Assembly (NCBI GenBank): GCA_018818965.1
Contig: JAHJQX010000015.1
Location: 1 to 42,836 of the forward strand
Direction: 5' to 3'
Source of the DNA: Patescibacteria group bacterium
GTDB lineage: Bacteria; Patescibacteriota; JABMPQ01
Length of the DNA stretch: 42,836 nucleotides
The translations under genes were made by a program, and so were the position numbers. The notes beneath the pieces are model-generated. The model saw only the letters and a list, made by a program, of their open reading frames with translations. It did no database searches and had not been told where the DNA came from. Shown piece by piece: positions 7,703-15,786 of this stretch; position 1 is the first letter of the stretch; the number at the start of each line of letters is the position of its first letter.

Positions 7703-8752
7703 CTAATAACTGCCTAGCCAGCTAAAATAGGGACATTCCTCATTCAGGGCGACAAATAGTTTTTTTACCGCTTTGTCTTCTTGACCACCCTTGAAAGTGA
7801 TAAAAAACAGGTACTGCTCGGGATTTTCCGGATTCTGCTTGGATTGCAGGTAAGTTAAGTCAATCTCATTCTCAACAAAGAAATTAAGCACATCGCGTAG
7901 GGCGCCGACTCTGTTTTTTACCGCTAGCGAGACAGCTGTTTCTGTGCCAGCGGTTTGTTTGTCTTTCTCTCGACTTACCACCCAAAAATGAGCGTGATTT
8001 AAGTCCTTGTCCTCGACTTTCTTGGCCAACAACCTCAACTCCGGCAAATTAGGTAAAGAGGACAGATTAACCAACGCGGCCGTATTCTTTTTCTTACGGG
8101 CTTCAAACAAAGCTTTTTGATTATCATCGCATACTCGTAGTTGGGCTTTGCCTAACTTCTGTTGCAGCCACTTTTGACATTGATCAAGGGCTTCCTTGAC
8201 TCCGTAAACCACAGCTACATTGGCCAGCTTGCTTTCCCGCGAAACTAGATTTAAGTGGATCGGTACCGTTATCTTACGTATTACTGATAGTTTATGCTTA
8301 CCCACTTCAAATAAAATATCGGCCGTTGAACCAGTGATCGGATGACATTGCGGCACTACACCCAAATCCATGTTACTCTTTCTGACCTCAATCAGCAACT
8401 GTTCAAGATTGTTATTAGGCTCCCCTTCACTCTGCTGGCCAAATTCTTCCCTAACTGCCTCTTCTATTAGCGACAAGCGTTCTCCCAAAAAGCCAATCTT
8501 AACTCCACCCTCCAGGGCGATCATGGCCGACTGAACCTCTCGGTAGATAGAGCGGATGTCGTCTTCCTTGACTAGCTTCGCCTGCTTCGCCAGACCCCCG
8601 ACTACTTCATCAAAACGTGTCGGAGAAAAAACCGACAGCCCGGCTTTCTTTTTCTCCCGACCAATCTGCTTTGCCACTTGAGCTCTTTCTTCTAAGAGCT
8701 TGAGAATGCCGCTGTCAATCTGATCTATTTTCTCTCTTTGATTTTTTACCAT
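7703..8752 (-). CDS. aroQ: Chorismate mutase with degenerate prephenate dehydratase-like domain and ACT domain
   Basis: Domain order matches bacterial P-proteins: an AroQ chorismate mutase (1-81), a PDT-like region (84-262) and an ACT domain (about 274-345). The mutase keeps the expected basic residues (R6, R23, K34, R46), with E81 where many have Gln. The PDT-like part aligns by pattern but has lost key motifs. The usual GPxGTFS is FLGERLSL (88-95), SHPQA is VVYGVKEALDQC, the STAxAA segment is absent (DDNQKALFEA), and the catalytic Thr-Arg-Phe is AHF in LNHAHFWVV. The ACT domain keeps RVGAL, but its ESRP-type Phe site is LQSKQN. It probably supplies prephenate and perhaps regulation, not dehydration. 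It is the first structural gene after the 8927-9084 attenuator. Confidence 0.8.
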   Translation of the reverse strand: MVKNQREKIDQIDSGILKLLEERAQVAKQIGREKKKAGLSVFSPTRFDEVVGGLAKQAKLVKEDDIRSIYREVQSAMIALEGGVKIGFLGERLSLIEEAVREEFGQQSEGEPNNNLEQLLIEVRKSNMDLGVVPQCHPITGSTADILFEVGKHKLSVIRKITVPIHLNLVSRESKLANVAVVYGVKEALDQCQKWLQQKLGKAQLRVCDDNQKALFEARKKKNTAALVNLSSLPNLPELRLLAKKVEDKDLNHAHFWVVSREKDKQTAGTETAVSLAVKNRVGALRDVLNFFVENEIDLTYLQSKQNPENPEQYLFFITFKGGQEDKAVKKLFVALNEECPYFSWLGSY

Positions 8753-8793
8753 TGTTTTTTAATTTAAATTACTTATAGATAATAACATATTTT

Positions 8794-8918
8794 TTAGGAC
8801 TTACGTGTTGGGTACAGTTCGAGGCGGAAGTGAGGAGCGAAATGAGACTTACTTAGGCATACGTCGAATGAGCACCGGAGCTTCCAACGAAGAAATGTGC
8901 CAAACACGTAAGTCCTAA
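8794..8918. repeat. Dispersed 125-bp inverted-repeat element, copy 2 (intact ends)
   Basis: The ends are a perfect 16-bp inverted repeat: TTAGGACTTACGTGTT (8794-8809) against its complement at 8903-8918, extending to 18 of 19 positions. The interior has a second imperfect inverted repeat (TTCGAGGCGGAAG versus CTTCCAACGAAG). It is homologous to copy 1 at 1292-1416. It occupies the spacer between the attenuator terminator and the aroQ start, 5 nt past the terminator block, so any readthrough mRNA would contain this hairpin. The 8753-9150 interval carries no full-sized gene: it holds this repeat, the attenuator, the leader peptide and its promoter. Confidence 0.8.
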
Positions 8919-8926
8919 CATTTATC

Positions 8927-8950
8927 AAAAAACCGACCCTGTGGCCGGCG
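8927..8950 (-). terminator. Attenuator terminator of the aroQ-tkt-aroF-aroB operon
   Basis: Read on the minus strand, CCGGCC-ACAG-GGTCGG forms a 6-bp stem (one G-U) followed by six U residues. It is part of a 33-nt block (8924-8956) identical to 15784-15816 before trpE. The upstream sequence GCCGGCG (8983-8989) is complementary to CGCCGGC at 8944-8950, and ACCGAC in the leader is complementary to GTCGGT in the 3' arm. An antiterminator can therefore replace the terminator. This is the standard logic of ribosome-controlled attenuation. Confidence 0.85.
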
Positions 8951-8990
8951 ATTTTCTTTTGAAAAATTCTGAACGCTAAACGCGCCGGCT

Positions 8991-9047
8991 CTAATAGTCG
9001 GTATAGAAATAAAAGCTAAACCAGATTTTATTAATTAAGTTTTGCAT
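8991..9047 (-). CDS. Aromatic-rich leader peptide of the aroQ-tkt-aroF-aroB operon
   Basis: An 18-residue frame, MQNLINKIWFSFYFYTDY, lies between promoter and terminator. Seven of 18 residues are aromatic: W9, F10, F12, Y13, F14, Y15 and Y18. The first eight residues match the trpE leader except at position 5. Its ATG is 9 nt after the -10 box, so the mRNA probably begins 2-3 nt before the start codon and has no room for a Shine-Dalgarno. The stop codon lies 1 nt before the antiterminator arm. A ribosome reaching the stop would cover that arm and favour termination, while one stalled at Trp, Phe or Tyr codons would leave it free. Confidence 0.85.
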   Translation of the reverse strand: MQNLINKIWFSFYFYTDY

Positions 9048-9056
9048 GTTAACTGT

Positions 9057-9084
9057 ATTGTAACAGAAGTCTTTTAGCTGTCAA
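9057..9084 (-). promoter_or_regulatory. Promoter of the aroQ leader
   Basis: On the minus strand TTGACA (9084-9079) and TACAAT (9062-9057) are 16 nt apart. The -10 box is 9 nt before the leader-peptide ATG, exactly as in the trpE leader. The promoter lies in the gap after trpA, so this operon has its own start and does not rely on readthrough from trp. Confidence 0.85.
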
Positions 9085-9150
9085 GAAAATATTAAAACAA
9101 TACTGAGAAAAAATAAAGCCAGCGGTCTAAGATATCAGTCTAGCTGAAAA

Positions 9151-9960
9151 TCAACTGTTTCCATAAAATGATGCTTTAACTAATGTTTTGATAAATTTAT
9201 TAACCGCGCTGATCCTGCGTACTGACGATGATTTTCCCAATAGATTGATAACGGCACTGCCAACTATTGCTACCTCAGCCACCCCCAGCAATTTCTTAAT
9301 ATCAGCTCCCTGAGAAATACCAAAACCTACACCCAGAGGAACTTTAACATATTTCCTTACTCTCCCCAGATATTTAGGTAGATTTTTGCTGAAATCAGTC
9401 CGAGTCCCCGTGACCCCACTGCGCGCCATACAGTAAACAAAACCCTTAACTTCTCGACTAATCTTTTTTAGCCGATCAGCAGTGGTTGTTGGTGATACAA
9501 CAATAATATTGGCTAGGCCATTCTTACGACTAGCAGCGTAAAAACCCTCGCGCTTTTCTTCTTCCCGAGGCATATCAGGAATTATTAAGCCACTGGCACC
9601 AGCTCGCGCGGCCGCCTGACAAAATCGCTCCCCGCCATAGTTATAAACTGTATTGTAATAACCCATAAAGAAAAGAGGGATATTAACCTGACTACTTAGC
9701 TTTTTCATTAAAGCTAGATTATCTAACATACCTATCCCGTTTTGTAAGGCTCGCTGGTTGGCCTGCATAATAGCTGGTCCATCAGCCAGAGGATCAGAAA
9801 ACGGCATCTGTAGTTCGATAAAATCTACTCCGGCTTCAACCATAGCCAAAACTATTTTTTCCGTCTCCTTCATGGAAGGATAGCCAATCACCACGTGAGT
9901 CATTAGTCCAATTCGTTCTTCCTGTTTTATCTTGGCAAATTGTCGGACGATTTTATCCAT
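9151..9960 (-). CDS. trpA: Tryptophan synthase alpha chain
   Basis: Cleaves indole-3-glycerol phosphate to indole, which is channelled to TrpB. The TIM-barrel motifs are present: the catalytic Glu in GVDFIELQMPFSDPLADGP, the second acidic site in GLIIPDMPREEE, and the phosphate-binding GVGFGISQGADIKKL with VAIVGSAVI. Family members usually read ELG-P-SDP, and LQMPFSDP is a minor variant. Length 269 aa is normal. It overlaps trpB by 8 nt and is the last gene of the trp operon. No clear intrinsic terminator is visible between it and the next promoter. Confidence 0.95.
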   Translation of the reverse strand: MDKIVRQFAKIKQEERIGLMTHVVIGYPSMKETEKIVLAMVEAGVDFIELQMPFSDPLADGPAIMQANQRALQNGIGMLDNLALMKKLSSQVNIPLFFMGYYNTVYNYGGERFCQAAARAGASGLIIPDMPREEEKREGFYAASRKNGLANIIVVSPTTTADRLKKISREVKGFVYCMARSGVTGTRTDFSKNLPKYLGRVRKYVKVPLGVGFGISQGADIKKLLGVAEVAIVGSAVINLLGKSSSVRRISAVNKFIKTLVKASFYGNS

Positions 9961-11197
9961 TATTTTCAGCTTGGTTTTTTAAATATCGCCGCCAATTCTT
10001 GCGATCTAACTTATCAGCGGTAATAAATAGATCTTTATCACCTCGGCCGGATATATTTACTACAATTGTTTTACTTTTGGCTAATTTAGGAGCTAACTTT
10101 ATGACAGCCGCGACCGCATGAGCTGATTCTAGAGCTGCTAGAATACCTTCTTTTTGAGCTAATAATTGATAGGCTCGCAGAGCTTCCTGATCAGTCGCCT
10201 GGGTATACTGGACTCTTTTGGACTCATACAAAGACCCGTGTTCTGGCCCAATTCCCGCATAATCAAGCCCAGCCGAAATACTGGCTGTCGGCTGGATATT
10301 CCCCTCTTTGTCTTGGAGAAAATACGACTTAAAACCTTCCACTACCCCTAATCTGCCCCTACCAGTCAAGCGACTAGCATGCTGCCCAATCTTAGCCACG
10401 CCCTGACCACCCGCTTCCACGCCAATCATTTTCACCGCTTGGTCATCTAAGAAAGCATTAAACAAACCAATTGCATTGCTGCCACCCCCGACACAGGCAA
10501 CCAGATAATCAGGCCTTTTAGTCAGCTGCTCTTTTACTTCTAGGCCAATAATACTTTGGAAGTCCCGCACCAGTGAAGGATAAGGATGAGGACCAACTGT
10601 CGAGCCCAACAAAAAATATGAGTCATCTGGATCCGCTAGCCAATCTTTGATGGCCATATTGACAGCGTCCTTTAATGTCTTTGTGCCCTCTTCGACCGCT
10701 ACCACTTCGGCTCCTAATTGTTTCATAAAGAAAACGTTTGGCTGTTGCCTGGCAACATCCTTGGCTCCCATATAAATAGTGCAGGCAAAACCAAATTTAG
10801 CGGCAACTGTTGCCACCGCCAGACCGTGTTGACCTGCTCCCGTTTCCGCAATCAATCGCCGCTTGCCCATTTTCTTAGCTAGCAAAGCCTGAGCAATAGA
10901 ATTGTTCATCTTGTGAGCGCCGGTGTGAAGCAAGCCTTCGTTTTTTAAATATATTTTCGCCCCGCCCAAATGTCGCGTTAGATTCTCAGCCAGATAAAGA
11001 GGAGTCGGTCTGCCGAGATAATCTTTGTATAATTTAAACAACTCACGCTCGAACACTTTATCTCGCTTGATCTCCTCGTAAGCTCGCGTCAATTCCTCTA
11101 GCGCCGGAACCAAAACTTCAGGCATATAACGTCCACCAAAGTCACCAAAGTGGCCGTCCTTATCAGCATCATATTTAGTCTGGAAAAATAGTTTCAT
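9953..11197 (-). CDS. trpB: Tryptophan synthase beta chain (TrpB1 type)
   Basis: A PLP enzyme condensing indole with serine. The Schiff-base lysine is in LHTGAHKMNNSIAQAL, the catalytic glutamate is in LIAETGAGQHGLAVA, and the phosphate-binding loop is VACVGGGSNAIGLFNAF. The N-terminus FGDFGGRYMPEVLVPALEE and the long COMM-domain region mark the TrpB1 class that forms a complex with TrpA, in keeping with the adjacent trpA. Length 414 aa is slightly longer than the usual 395-400 because of a basic C-terminal tail (KLDRKNWRRYLKNQAE). It overlaps trpF by 4 nt (ATGA). Confidence 0.97.
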   Translation of the reverse strand: MKLFFQTKYDADKDGHFGDFGGRYMPEVLVPALEELTRAYEEIKRDKVFERELFKLYKDYLGRPTPLYLAENLTRHLGGAKIYLKNEGLLHTGAHKMNNSIAQALLAKKMGKRRLIAETGAGQHGLAVATVAAKFGFACTIYMGAKDVARQQPNVFFMKQLGAEVVAVEEGTKTLKDAVNMAIKDWLADPDDSYFLLGSTVGPHPYPSLVRDFQSIIGLEVKEQLTKRPDYLVACVGGGSNAIGLFNAFLDDQAVKMIGVEAGGQGVAKIGQHASRLTGRGRLGVVEGFKSYFLQDKEGNIQPTASISAGLDYAGIGPEHGSLYESKRVQYTQATDQEALRAYQLLAQKEGILAALESAHAVAAVIKLAPKLAKSKTIVVNISGRGDKDLFITADKLDRKNWRRYLKNQAENNG

Positions 11198-11808
11198 GAT
11201 TTTATTAGTCTGATTATTTTGACCATTTTATCTATATCTTTCTTCCCTGGCTCTTTTTCTATCTGGCTATTTATATCTATCACCTGTGGATTTAATTTCT
11301 CCAGCACCTCCTCGATATTATCCAAGCCAATCCCTCCGGCTAAGATATCAATGTCATCTAATTGCTTTAATAATTCCAGATTGATCGACTGCCCTGAACC
11401 CCGACCGCTATCTAGCAATATTTTATCAACCATTCCCTGATATTTCGCTATTTCCTCAATGCAGCTCTCATTAGCGCAAATAACTGCTTTCCAGATTTCG
11501 CTGTCACCCCGCAACTCTCGACAATACTCGGGCGCTTCCTGACCATGAAGCTGCAATATATCTAGTTGGCACTCCTGACTGATCTTTTTGGCTTCGTCTT
11601 TCGGCTGATCGACCAAGACACCGACAAATTTAATTTCCTGATTGTTCTCTTTGATCGCCGCTACAATTTCGCTAGCTTTCTCACTAGCAATGTTCCTCGG
11701 ACTCTGAGGATAATTTATAATAAAACCTAAATAATCAGCGCCGGCCTTACTAGCAACTTCGGCATCTGCTAAGTTTGTAACTCCACAGATTTTTACTTTT
11801 GGCTTCAT
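11194..11808 (-). CDS. trpF: Phosphoribosylanthranilate isomerase
   Basis: Amadori rearrangement step of tryptophan synthesis. A 204-aa TIM barrel with the catalytic cysteine in VKICGVTNLADA, the aspartate in FVGVLVDQP, LQLHGQE in the middle, and the phosphate site DILAGGIGLDNIEEVL. It is a separate gene rather than fused to trpC as in enterics. It overlaps trpC by 4 nt and trpB by 4 nt, which implies coupled translation throughout. Confidence 0.95.
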   Translation of the reverse strand: MKPKVKICGVTNLADAEVASKAGADYLGFIINYPQSPRNIASEKASEIVAAIKENNQEIKFVGVLVDQPKDEAKKISQECQLDILQLHGQEAPEYCRELRGDSEIWKAVICANESCIEEIAKYQGMVDKILLDSGRGSGQSINLELLKQLDDIDILAGGIGLDNIEEVLEKLNPQVIDINSQIEKEPGKKDIDKMVKIIRLIKS

Positions 11809-12623
11809 AATAATTTCAATTCCCTAATTTTACCAGCTACATTATTGCTCTCCATCAAGGTGGTGCCTACTAATATCCCTTGTACTCCCGCTTCGTGCAA
11901 CATTTTTACATCAGCCGCTGATTTTATCCCCGATTCAGCGATTAATATCTTGTCCTCTGGTACTGCCGCTGCTAGATCAACCACCACATCCAAGCTGATC
12001 CCGAAAGTGTGTAAATTTCGCGCGTTGATGCCAATAATTTGCGCTTTAGCCTGTAGAGCTTTAGTTAAATCTTTGACGGTGTGTATCTCTACCAGGCATT
12101 CCATACCCAGCTCATGCGTCAGATCAACCAGCTTATTCAATTCACCTTCATCCAACATTGTGGTAATCAGCAACACCGCATCAGCTCCATAATATTTTGA
12201 TTCATAAATTTGGTAAGGATCAAATATAAAGTCTTTTCTCAATACTGGTGTATCTTTAGTTGCTTTTTTCACTCTATTGATAAAACCAATATCACCCTTA
12301 AATTTACTTTTTTCCGTCAAAACCGAGATCGCATTAGCGCCACCCTTCTCGTACAACTTGGCCTGCATCTCAATATCTACTTCTTCATTAATATCGCCCG
12401 CTGAAGGTGAAGCCTTTTTTATTTCCGCTATCAGGGAAGGATTATCAGCTGTTAGAGCCTGAGTAAAATCCCTAACAACAATCTCGCCTAGCGCTTCTCT
12501 CTCAGCTAGTTTCTGCTTAAGCTCCTGCAACGGAAATTTTCCCTTAATTTCAGTCAATTCGGCCTTTTTACGATTAAAAAGATCGATTAAGACACTTGGT
12601 TTTTGTTCTGTTGCTGACGGCAT
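11805..12623 (-). CDS. trpC: Indole-3-glycerol phosphate synthase
   Basis: Ring closure to indole-3-glycerol phosphate. Family landmarks are LIAEIKKASPSAGDI (catalytic Lys), AISVLTEKSKFKGD, VLRKDFIFDPYQIYES, the LVEIHT stretch, IGINARNLHTFGISLD and LIAESGIKSAADV. Length 272 aa is typical of the stand-alone enzyme. It ends in TGA within the ATGA overlap with trpF, which confirms that TGA is a stop in this genome. The ATG start shares a base with the trpD stop (TAATG). Confidence 0.96.
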   Translation of the reverse strand: MPSATEQKPSVLIDLFNRKKAELTEIKGKFPLQELKQKLAEREALGEIVVRDFTQALTADNPSLIAEIKKASPSAGDINEEVDIEMQAKLYEKGGANAISVLTEKSKFKGDIGFINRVKKATKDTPVLRKDFIFDPYQIYESKYYGADAVLLITTMLDEGELNKLVDLTHELGMECLVEIHTVKDLTKALQAKAQIIGINARNLHTFGISLDVVVDLAAAVPEDKILIAESGIKSAADVKMLHEAGVQGILVGTTLMESNNVAGKIRELKLL

Positions 12624-13666
12624 TATAATTTATTACTTACTTCCACCCACTGGGCTAACTTGGCTGCGGCTTGGCCATCCTCAATTACCTCTTCCGCTTT
12701 GACCCGACATTTTTGGTAACTATCGGCCATCTCATAGGCCAACAACCCCATTGCCGCATTAGCAACAACAATGTCTTTTTTTGCCCCTGTCAATTTACCG
12801 GCAAATATATCTTTGATATCTTGAGCGTTTTCCTCAGCTGTACCCCCTTTTACTTCATCTATATTGTAAAACTTAGCTGGCTCAATTTTATACTTTTTAA
12901 CTTCCTGCCCCTTGGCAAACTCATACACCTGAGTAGGAGCCGAAACACTCACCTCATCCAAACCATCGTCTGAGTTAACTATAATCACCTTCTCTGATCC
13001 TAGCTCCATTAGCGCCTGACCCAATTTGGCGGCCATATCGGCTTGAGAAACCCCAATCACCTGATATTGAGCGCCAGCCGGATTAGACAATGGCCCGAGA
13101 AAATTAAAGATCGTCCGAATACCCAGAGCTTTACGCGCTGGCATCACATATTTCATCGCCGGGTGAAAGTTGGGAGCAAACATAAAGCCAATCCCTACCT
13201 CCTCAATGCATTTCTTAACCTGCTGCGTCCCGAGATCAACTTTTACCCCCAGGGCTTCTAACACATCAGCGCTCCCACTTTGCGAACTAGCGGCTCGATT
13301 ACCATGTTTGGCGACCTTGGCTCCCGCGGCCGCGCATACTATGGCCGCTGCCGTGGAGACATTAATCGTCCCCACGCCATCTCCGCCCGTGCCGCAAGTG
13401 TCTAGTAGCCTGCCTGCCGCCTGCCTGCCGGTAGGCATGGGTAAGCAAGGCCGACCAGCGACTTCAACCTGGTTCATCTGCTCTCGCATCACCTTCACCA
13501 TACCCACTATTTCTTCAATCGCCTCTCCTTTTTCTGACAGTGCAACCAGAAAATCGCTAATCTCAGCATCAGTTACTTTCCCTGTCATAATCAGCCGAGT
13601 AACCTCAGCTGCCTCGTCAGCCGTCAGATCATGTCCACCGATTATTTTATTTAAGTATTTTTTCAT
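12623..13666 (-). CDS. trpD: Anthranilate phosphoribosyltransferase with a repeat-encoded insertion
   Basis: Transfers phosphoribose to anthranilate. The PRPP-binding DTCGTGGDG and INVSTAAAIVCAAAG, KHGNRAASSQSGSADVLEALG, and the downstream FMFAPNFHPAMK and RTIFNFLGPLSNP identify it. The ATG at 13666 gives MKKYLNKIIGG; an upstream TTG at 13681 is less likely. Directly before the DTCGTGGDG loop (about residues 74-87) the protein contains CLPMPTGRQAAGRL, which relatives lack. The DNA there is the palindrome repeated at 5802-5823. The frame is intact, so the enzyme probably tolerates the extra loop. It overlaps trpG by 20 nt. Confidence 0.95.
   Translation of the reverse strand: MKKYLNKIIGGHDLTADEAAEVTRLIMTGKVTDAEISDFLVALSEKGEAIEEIVGMVKVMREQMNQVEVAGRPCLPMPTGRQAAGRLLDTCGTGGDGVGTINVSTAAAIVCAAAGAKVAKHGNRAASSQSGSADVLEALGVKVDLGTQQVKKCIEEVGIGFMFAPNFHPAMKYVMPARKALGIRTIFNFLGPLSNPAGAQYQVIGVSQADMAAKLGQALMELGSEKVIIVNSDDGLDEVSVSAPTQVYEFAKGQEVKKYKIEPAKFYNIDEVKGGTAEENAQDIKDIFAGKLTGAKKDIVVANAAMGLLAYEMADSYQKCRVKAEEVIEDGQAAAKLAQWVEVSNKL
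13408..13440. repeat. Palindromic repeat inserted in frame within trpD
   Basis: A partial tandem of GCCTGCCTGCC precedes the palindrome, whose 19 nt at 13419-13437 equal 5802-5820. Translated on the minus strand it gives PMPTGRQAAGR. The number of bases preserves the reading frame. A shorter related string in the Bro-N gene near 28885 (GCCTGCCGG, peptide VPAGKA) may be another, decayed, copy. Confidence 0.8.
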
Positions 13667-14228
13667 TGACCAGATTGGCAATTATTTTAAGACCGTTTTG
13701 GTCTTTAAAGGTTAACACGCTCTCCGGATGAAATTGCACTCCCTCGACCGGATATTCCTGGTGTCGCACTCCCATCACCATATCATCTAGTTTAGCACTT
13801 ACCTCTAAACAACTGGGAATTTTATCACCAATCAGAGAATGATAGCGACCAACTTCTAGTGGGCTAGGCAGGCCAGCATAAATAGTCCGACCGTCATGTT
13901 CGATTTCTGACTGCTTGCCATGATAAGGCCGATCCAACTGCTTTAAACTACCACCAAAAGACTCAATGATTGCTTGATGCCCCAGGCAAACGCCAAATAT
14001 TGGATACTGCTGGTGATATTTCTTGATTATTGGTAAAACATGGCCCGCCTGTTGAGGATTGCCTGGTCCAGGAGATAAAACTATCAGGTTGGGATTGATC
14101 TCAGCCACCTTGGTAATTTCAATATTATTACGATAAACAATCACTTCACATTTAAAACGCTTGAGGTAATCAGCTAAATTAAAGACAAACGAATCAAAAT
14201 TGTCTATTAATAATACACGTTTAAACAT
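13647..14228 (-). CDS. trpG: Anthranilate synthase glutaminase subunit
   Basis: Provides ammonia from glutamine to TrpE. Class I amidotransferase signature: LLIDNFDSFVFNLADYL at the N-terminus, the oxyanion loop LSPGPGNPQQAG, the nucleophile in IFGVCLGHQAI, and the His-Glu pair in GVQFHPESVLT. The internal HGKQSEIEHDG and RYHSLIG are typical of TrpG/PabA. Because a full trp operon surrounds it, TrpG is favoured, but the same protein may also serve folate synthesis. It starts on the last base of trpE (TAATG) and is 193 aa long. Confidence 0.95.
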   Translation of the reverse strand: MFKRVLLIDNFDSFVFNLADYLKRFKCEVIVYRNNIEITKVAEINPNLIVLSPGPGNPQQAGHVLPIIKKYHQQYPIFGVCLGHQAIIESFGGSLKQLDRPYHGKQSEIEHDGRTIYAGLPSPLEVGRYHSLIGDKIPSCLEVSAKLDDMVMGVRHQEYPVEGVQFHPESVLTFKDQNGLKIIANLVNEKILK

Positions 14229-15706
14229 TATTTTTTCTTTAATAAGCCAACTAGGGCGGCGGCCTTAGCCTCAGTCTCCCGGTATTCACTTTCTGGGTCA
14301 GAGTCATAGAGCAAAGTAGCCCCTGCTTGGAGCTCAATTTGATCATCGGCAATGACGGCTGAACGAATAATAATTCCAGTGTTTAGTTCATTATTAAAAG
14401 TTACGTAGCCAACATTGCCGCCGTAAAATCCCCGACGAACTGGTTCCATTTCTTCAATCAGCTCCATCGCCCGCGGCTTTGGTGTACCAGTGAGAGTCCC
14501 GGCATTGAGCGAAGCAATAAAAGCATCAAAGGCGGTAAAGTTCTTTTTGTCCAATCGTCCCCGAACGTGGGCTACAGTGTGCATGACCTTAGAATACTTT
14601 TCTACAAAGCGATAATCAGATAGCTCCACTCCTGGTAAACAAACCCGACTAATATCATTGCGACCTAAGTCAATTAACATATCTAGCTCGGATTTCTCTT
14701 TAGACGAATTGAGTAGGCTCATCATATTCTGATAATCAGTGATCGGGTCATCGCTGCGCTGCGCCGTACCAGAAATGGGTCGGGTATTAACTTCTCCATT
14801 CTCCACCCGAATAAACATCTCGGGTGAAGCGCCCAATAAGCAACTCTTGCCAAAATTGAAATAGAACATATAGGGAGCCGGATTAGCTCGACGGTAAAGA
14901 TCATACAGGGCTAAAGTTGATCCGGTAAATTTTGCTTGGAACTTCTGTGACAAAACCATTTCAAAAATATCACCTTTTTCCATATACTCTTTAGCTTTCT
15001 CTACCCCAGCCACAAATTGCTGCCGGTTGAAATTCGAACGTAATGGCCCGGTAACCTGAAAATCGTCTGGGGACGTTTTCCCATTAGGAATCTGCTTCAA
15101 TCTTTTAGTCAACGACAAACTAGTAAACTGAAAGTAATATAAGGCTGCTTGCTCTTTTAGGTGATCAAAGAAATAAATGACATCTGGCAGAAACAAATGA
15201 AAATCGGGAGTCTGGCCATGATCATGTCGATCGGGTAAATCTTCAAATAAGCGGACAAAATCATAGCTAAATCCTCCATACAAGCCTAATAAACTACTAT
15301 CGGAGGCTTGGCTCTGGAGCAGCGGAGTAAATTTACTAATAAGGGTTCTAATTACAAAAGAAATATTGGGCTGTTTTAATCTCTCACTTTCGGACAGCTG
15401 AAGATTTTCCCTTTTTACTTGTCCCGATATTTCTTGTTTTGAGAAACTGACTTTACTGGCATAATCAAAATCAGATTTATCAAACATTTTTAAAATTTCT
15501 GTGCCGATAGAATTTAAAGCGGTAATCCTAAAATTATTATCCTTGCCAACTACCTCCAGGGGCGGATCAACGGCAAACAAGCTCAAGCGACCATAGATCG
15601 GTGAAATATCAATCGATTCCAGCAAAAAACCAGGCAGATCTTCTGGATACTGGCTGAAATAAGAAACGGCGGTGTTGTATTTTATTGACCTAGTTATTAT
15701 TTCCAT
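14228..15706 (-). CDS. trpE: Anthranilate synthase component I
   Basis: Converts chorismate to anthranilate with TrpG. The N-terminal region has the tryptophan-sensing LLES motif (GFLLESIDISPIYGRLS), so allosteric feedback is likely. The catalytic half shows GDIFEMVLSQKF, PAPYMFYF, GASPEMFIRV, TRPISGTAQR, LVDLGRND-like LIDLGRNDISRVC, GTLTGTPKPRAMELIEE and YGGNVGY. Length 492 aa is typical. It is first in trpEGDCFBA and follows the attenuator at 15787-15941, with 80 nt of spacer after the terminator and no obvious Shine-Dalgarno. Confidence 0.96.
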   Translation of the reverse strand: MEIITRSIKYNTAVSYFSQYPEDLPGFLLESIDISPIYGRLSLFAVDPPLEVVGKDNNFRITALNSIGTEILKMFDKSDFDYASKVSFSKQEISGQVKRENLQLSESERLKQPNISFVIRTLISKFTPLLQSQASDSSLLGLYGGFSYDFVRLFEDLPDRHDHGQTPDFHLFLPDVIYFFDHLKEQAALYYFQFTSLSLTKRLKQIPNGKTSPDDFQVTGPLRSNFNRQQFVAGVEKAKEYMEKGDIFEMVLSQKFQAKFTGSTLALYDLYRRANPAPYMFYFNFGKSCLLGASPEMFIRVENGEVNTRPISGTAQRSDDPITDYQNMMSLLNSSKEKSELDMLIDLGRNDISRVCLPGVELSDYRFVEKYSKVMHTVAHVRGRLDKKNFTAFDAFIASLNAGTLTGTPKPRAMELIEEMEPVRRGFYGGNVGYVTFNNELNTGIIIRSAVIADDQIELQAGATLLYDSDPESEYRETEAKAAALVGLLKKK

Positions 15707-15786
15707 TTTGTCTGTAAATATCTTAACTACGGCACTGGCAAGACTTATATAAAAGTAATGTATGACGAGCTACCATTCATTCCATC

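Noticed and set aside
9085-9150. Terminator between trpA and the aroQ leader promoter
   Set aside because: A T-rich stretch is present but no stable stem precedes it.
13170-13715. Long plus-strand frame of 181 codons opposite trpD and trpG
   Set aside because: Shadow of two well-identified minus-strand genes; composition is that of an antisense frame.
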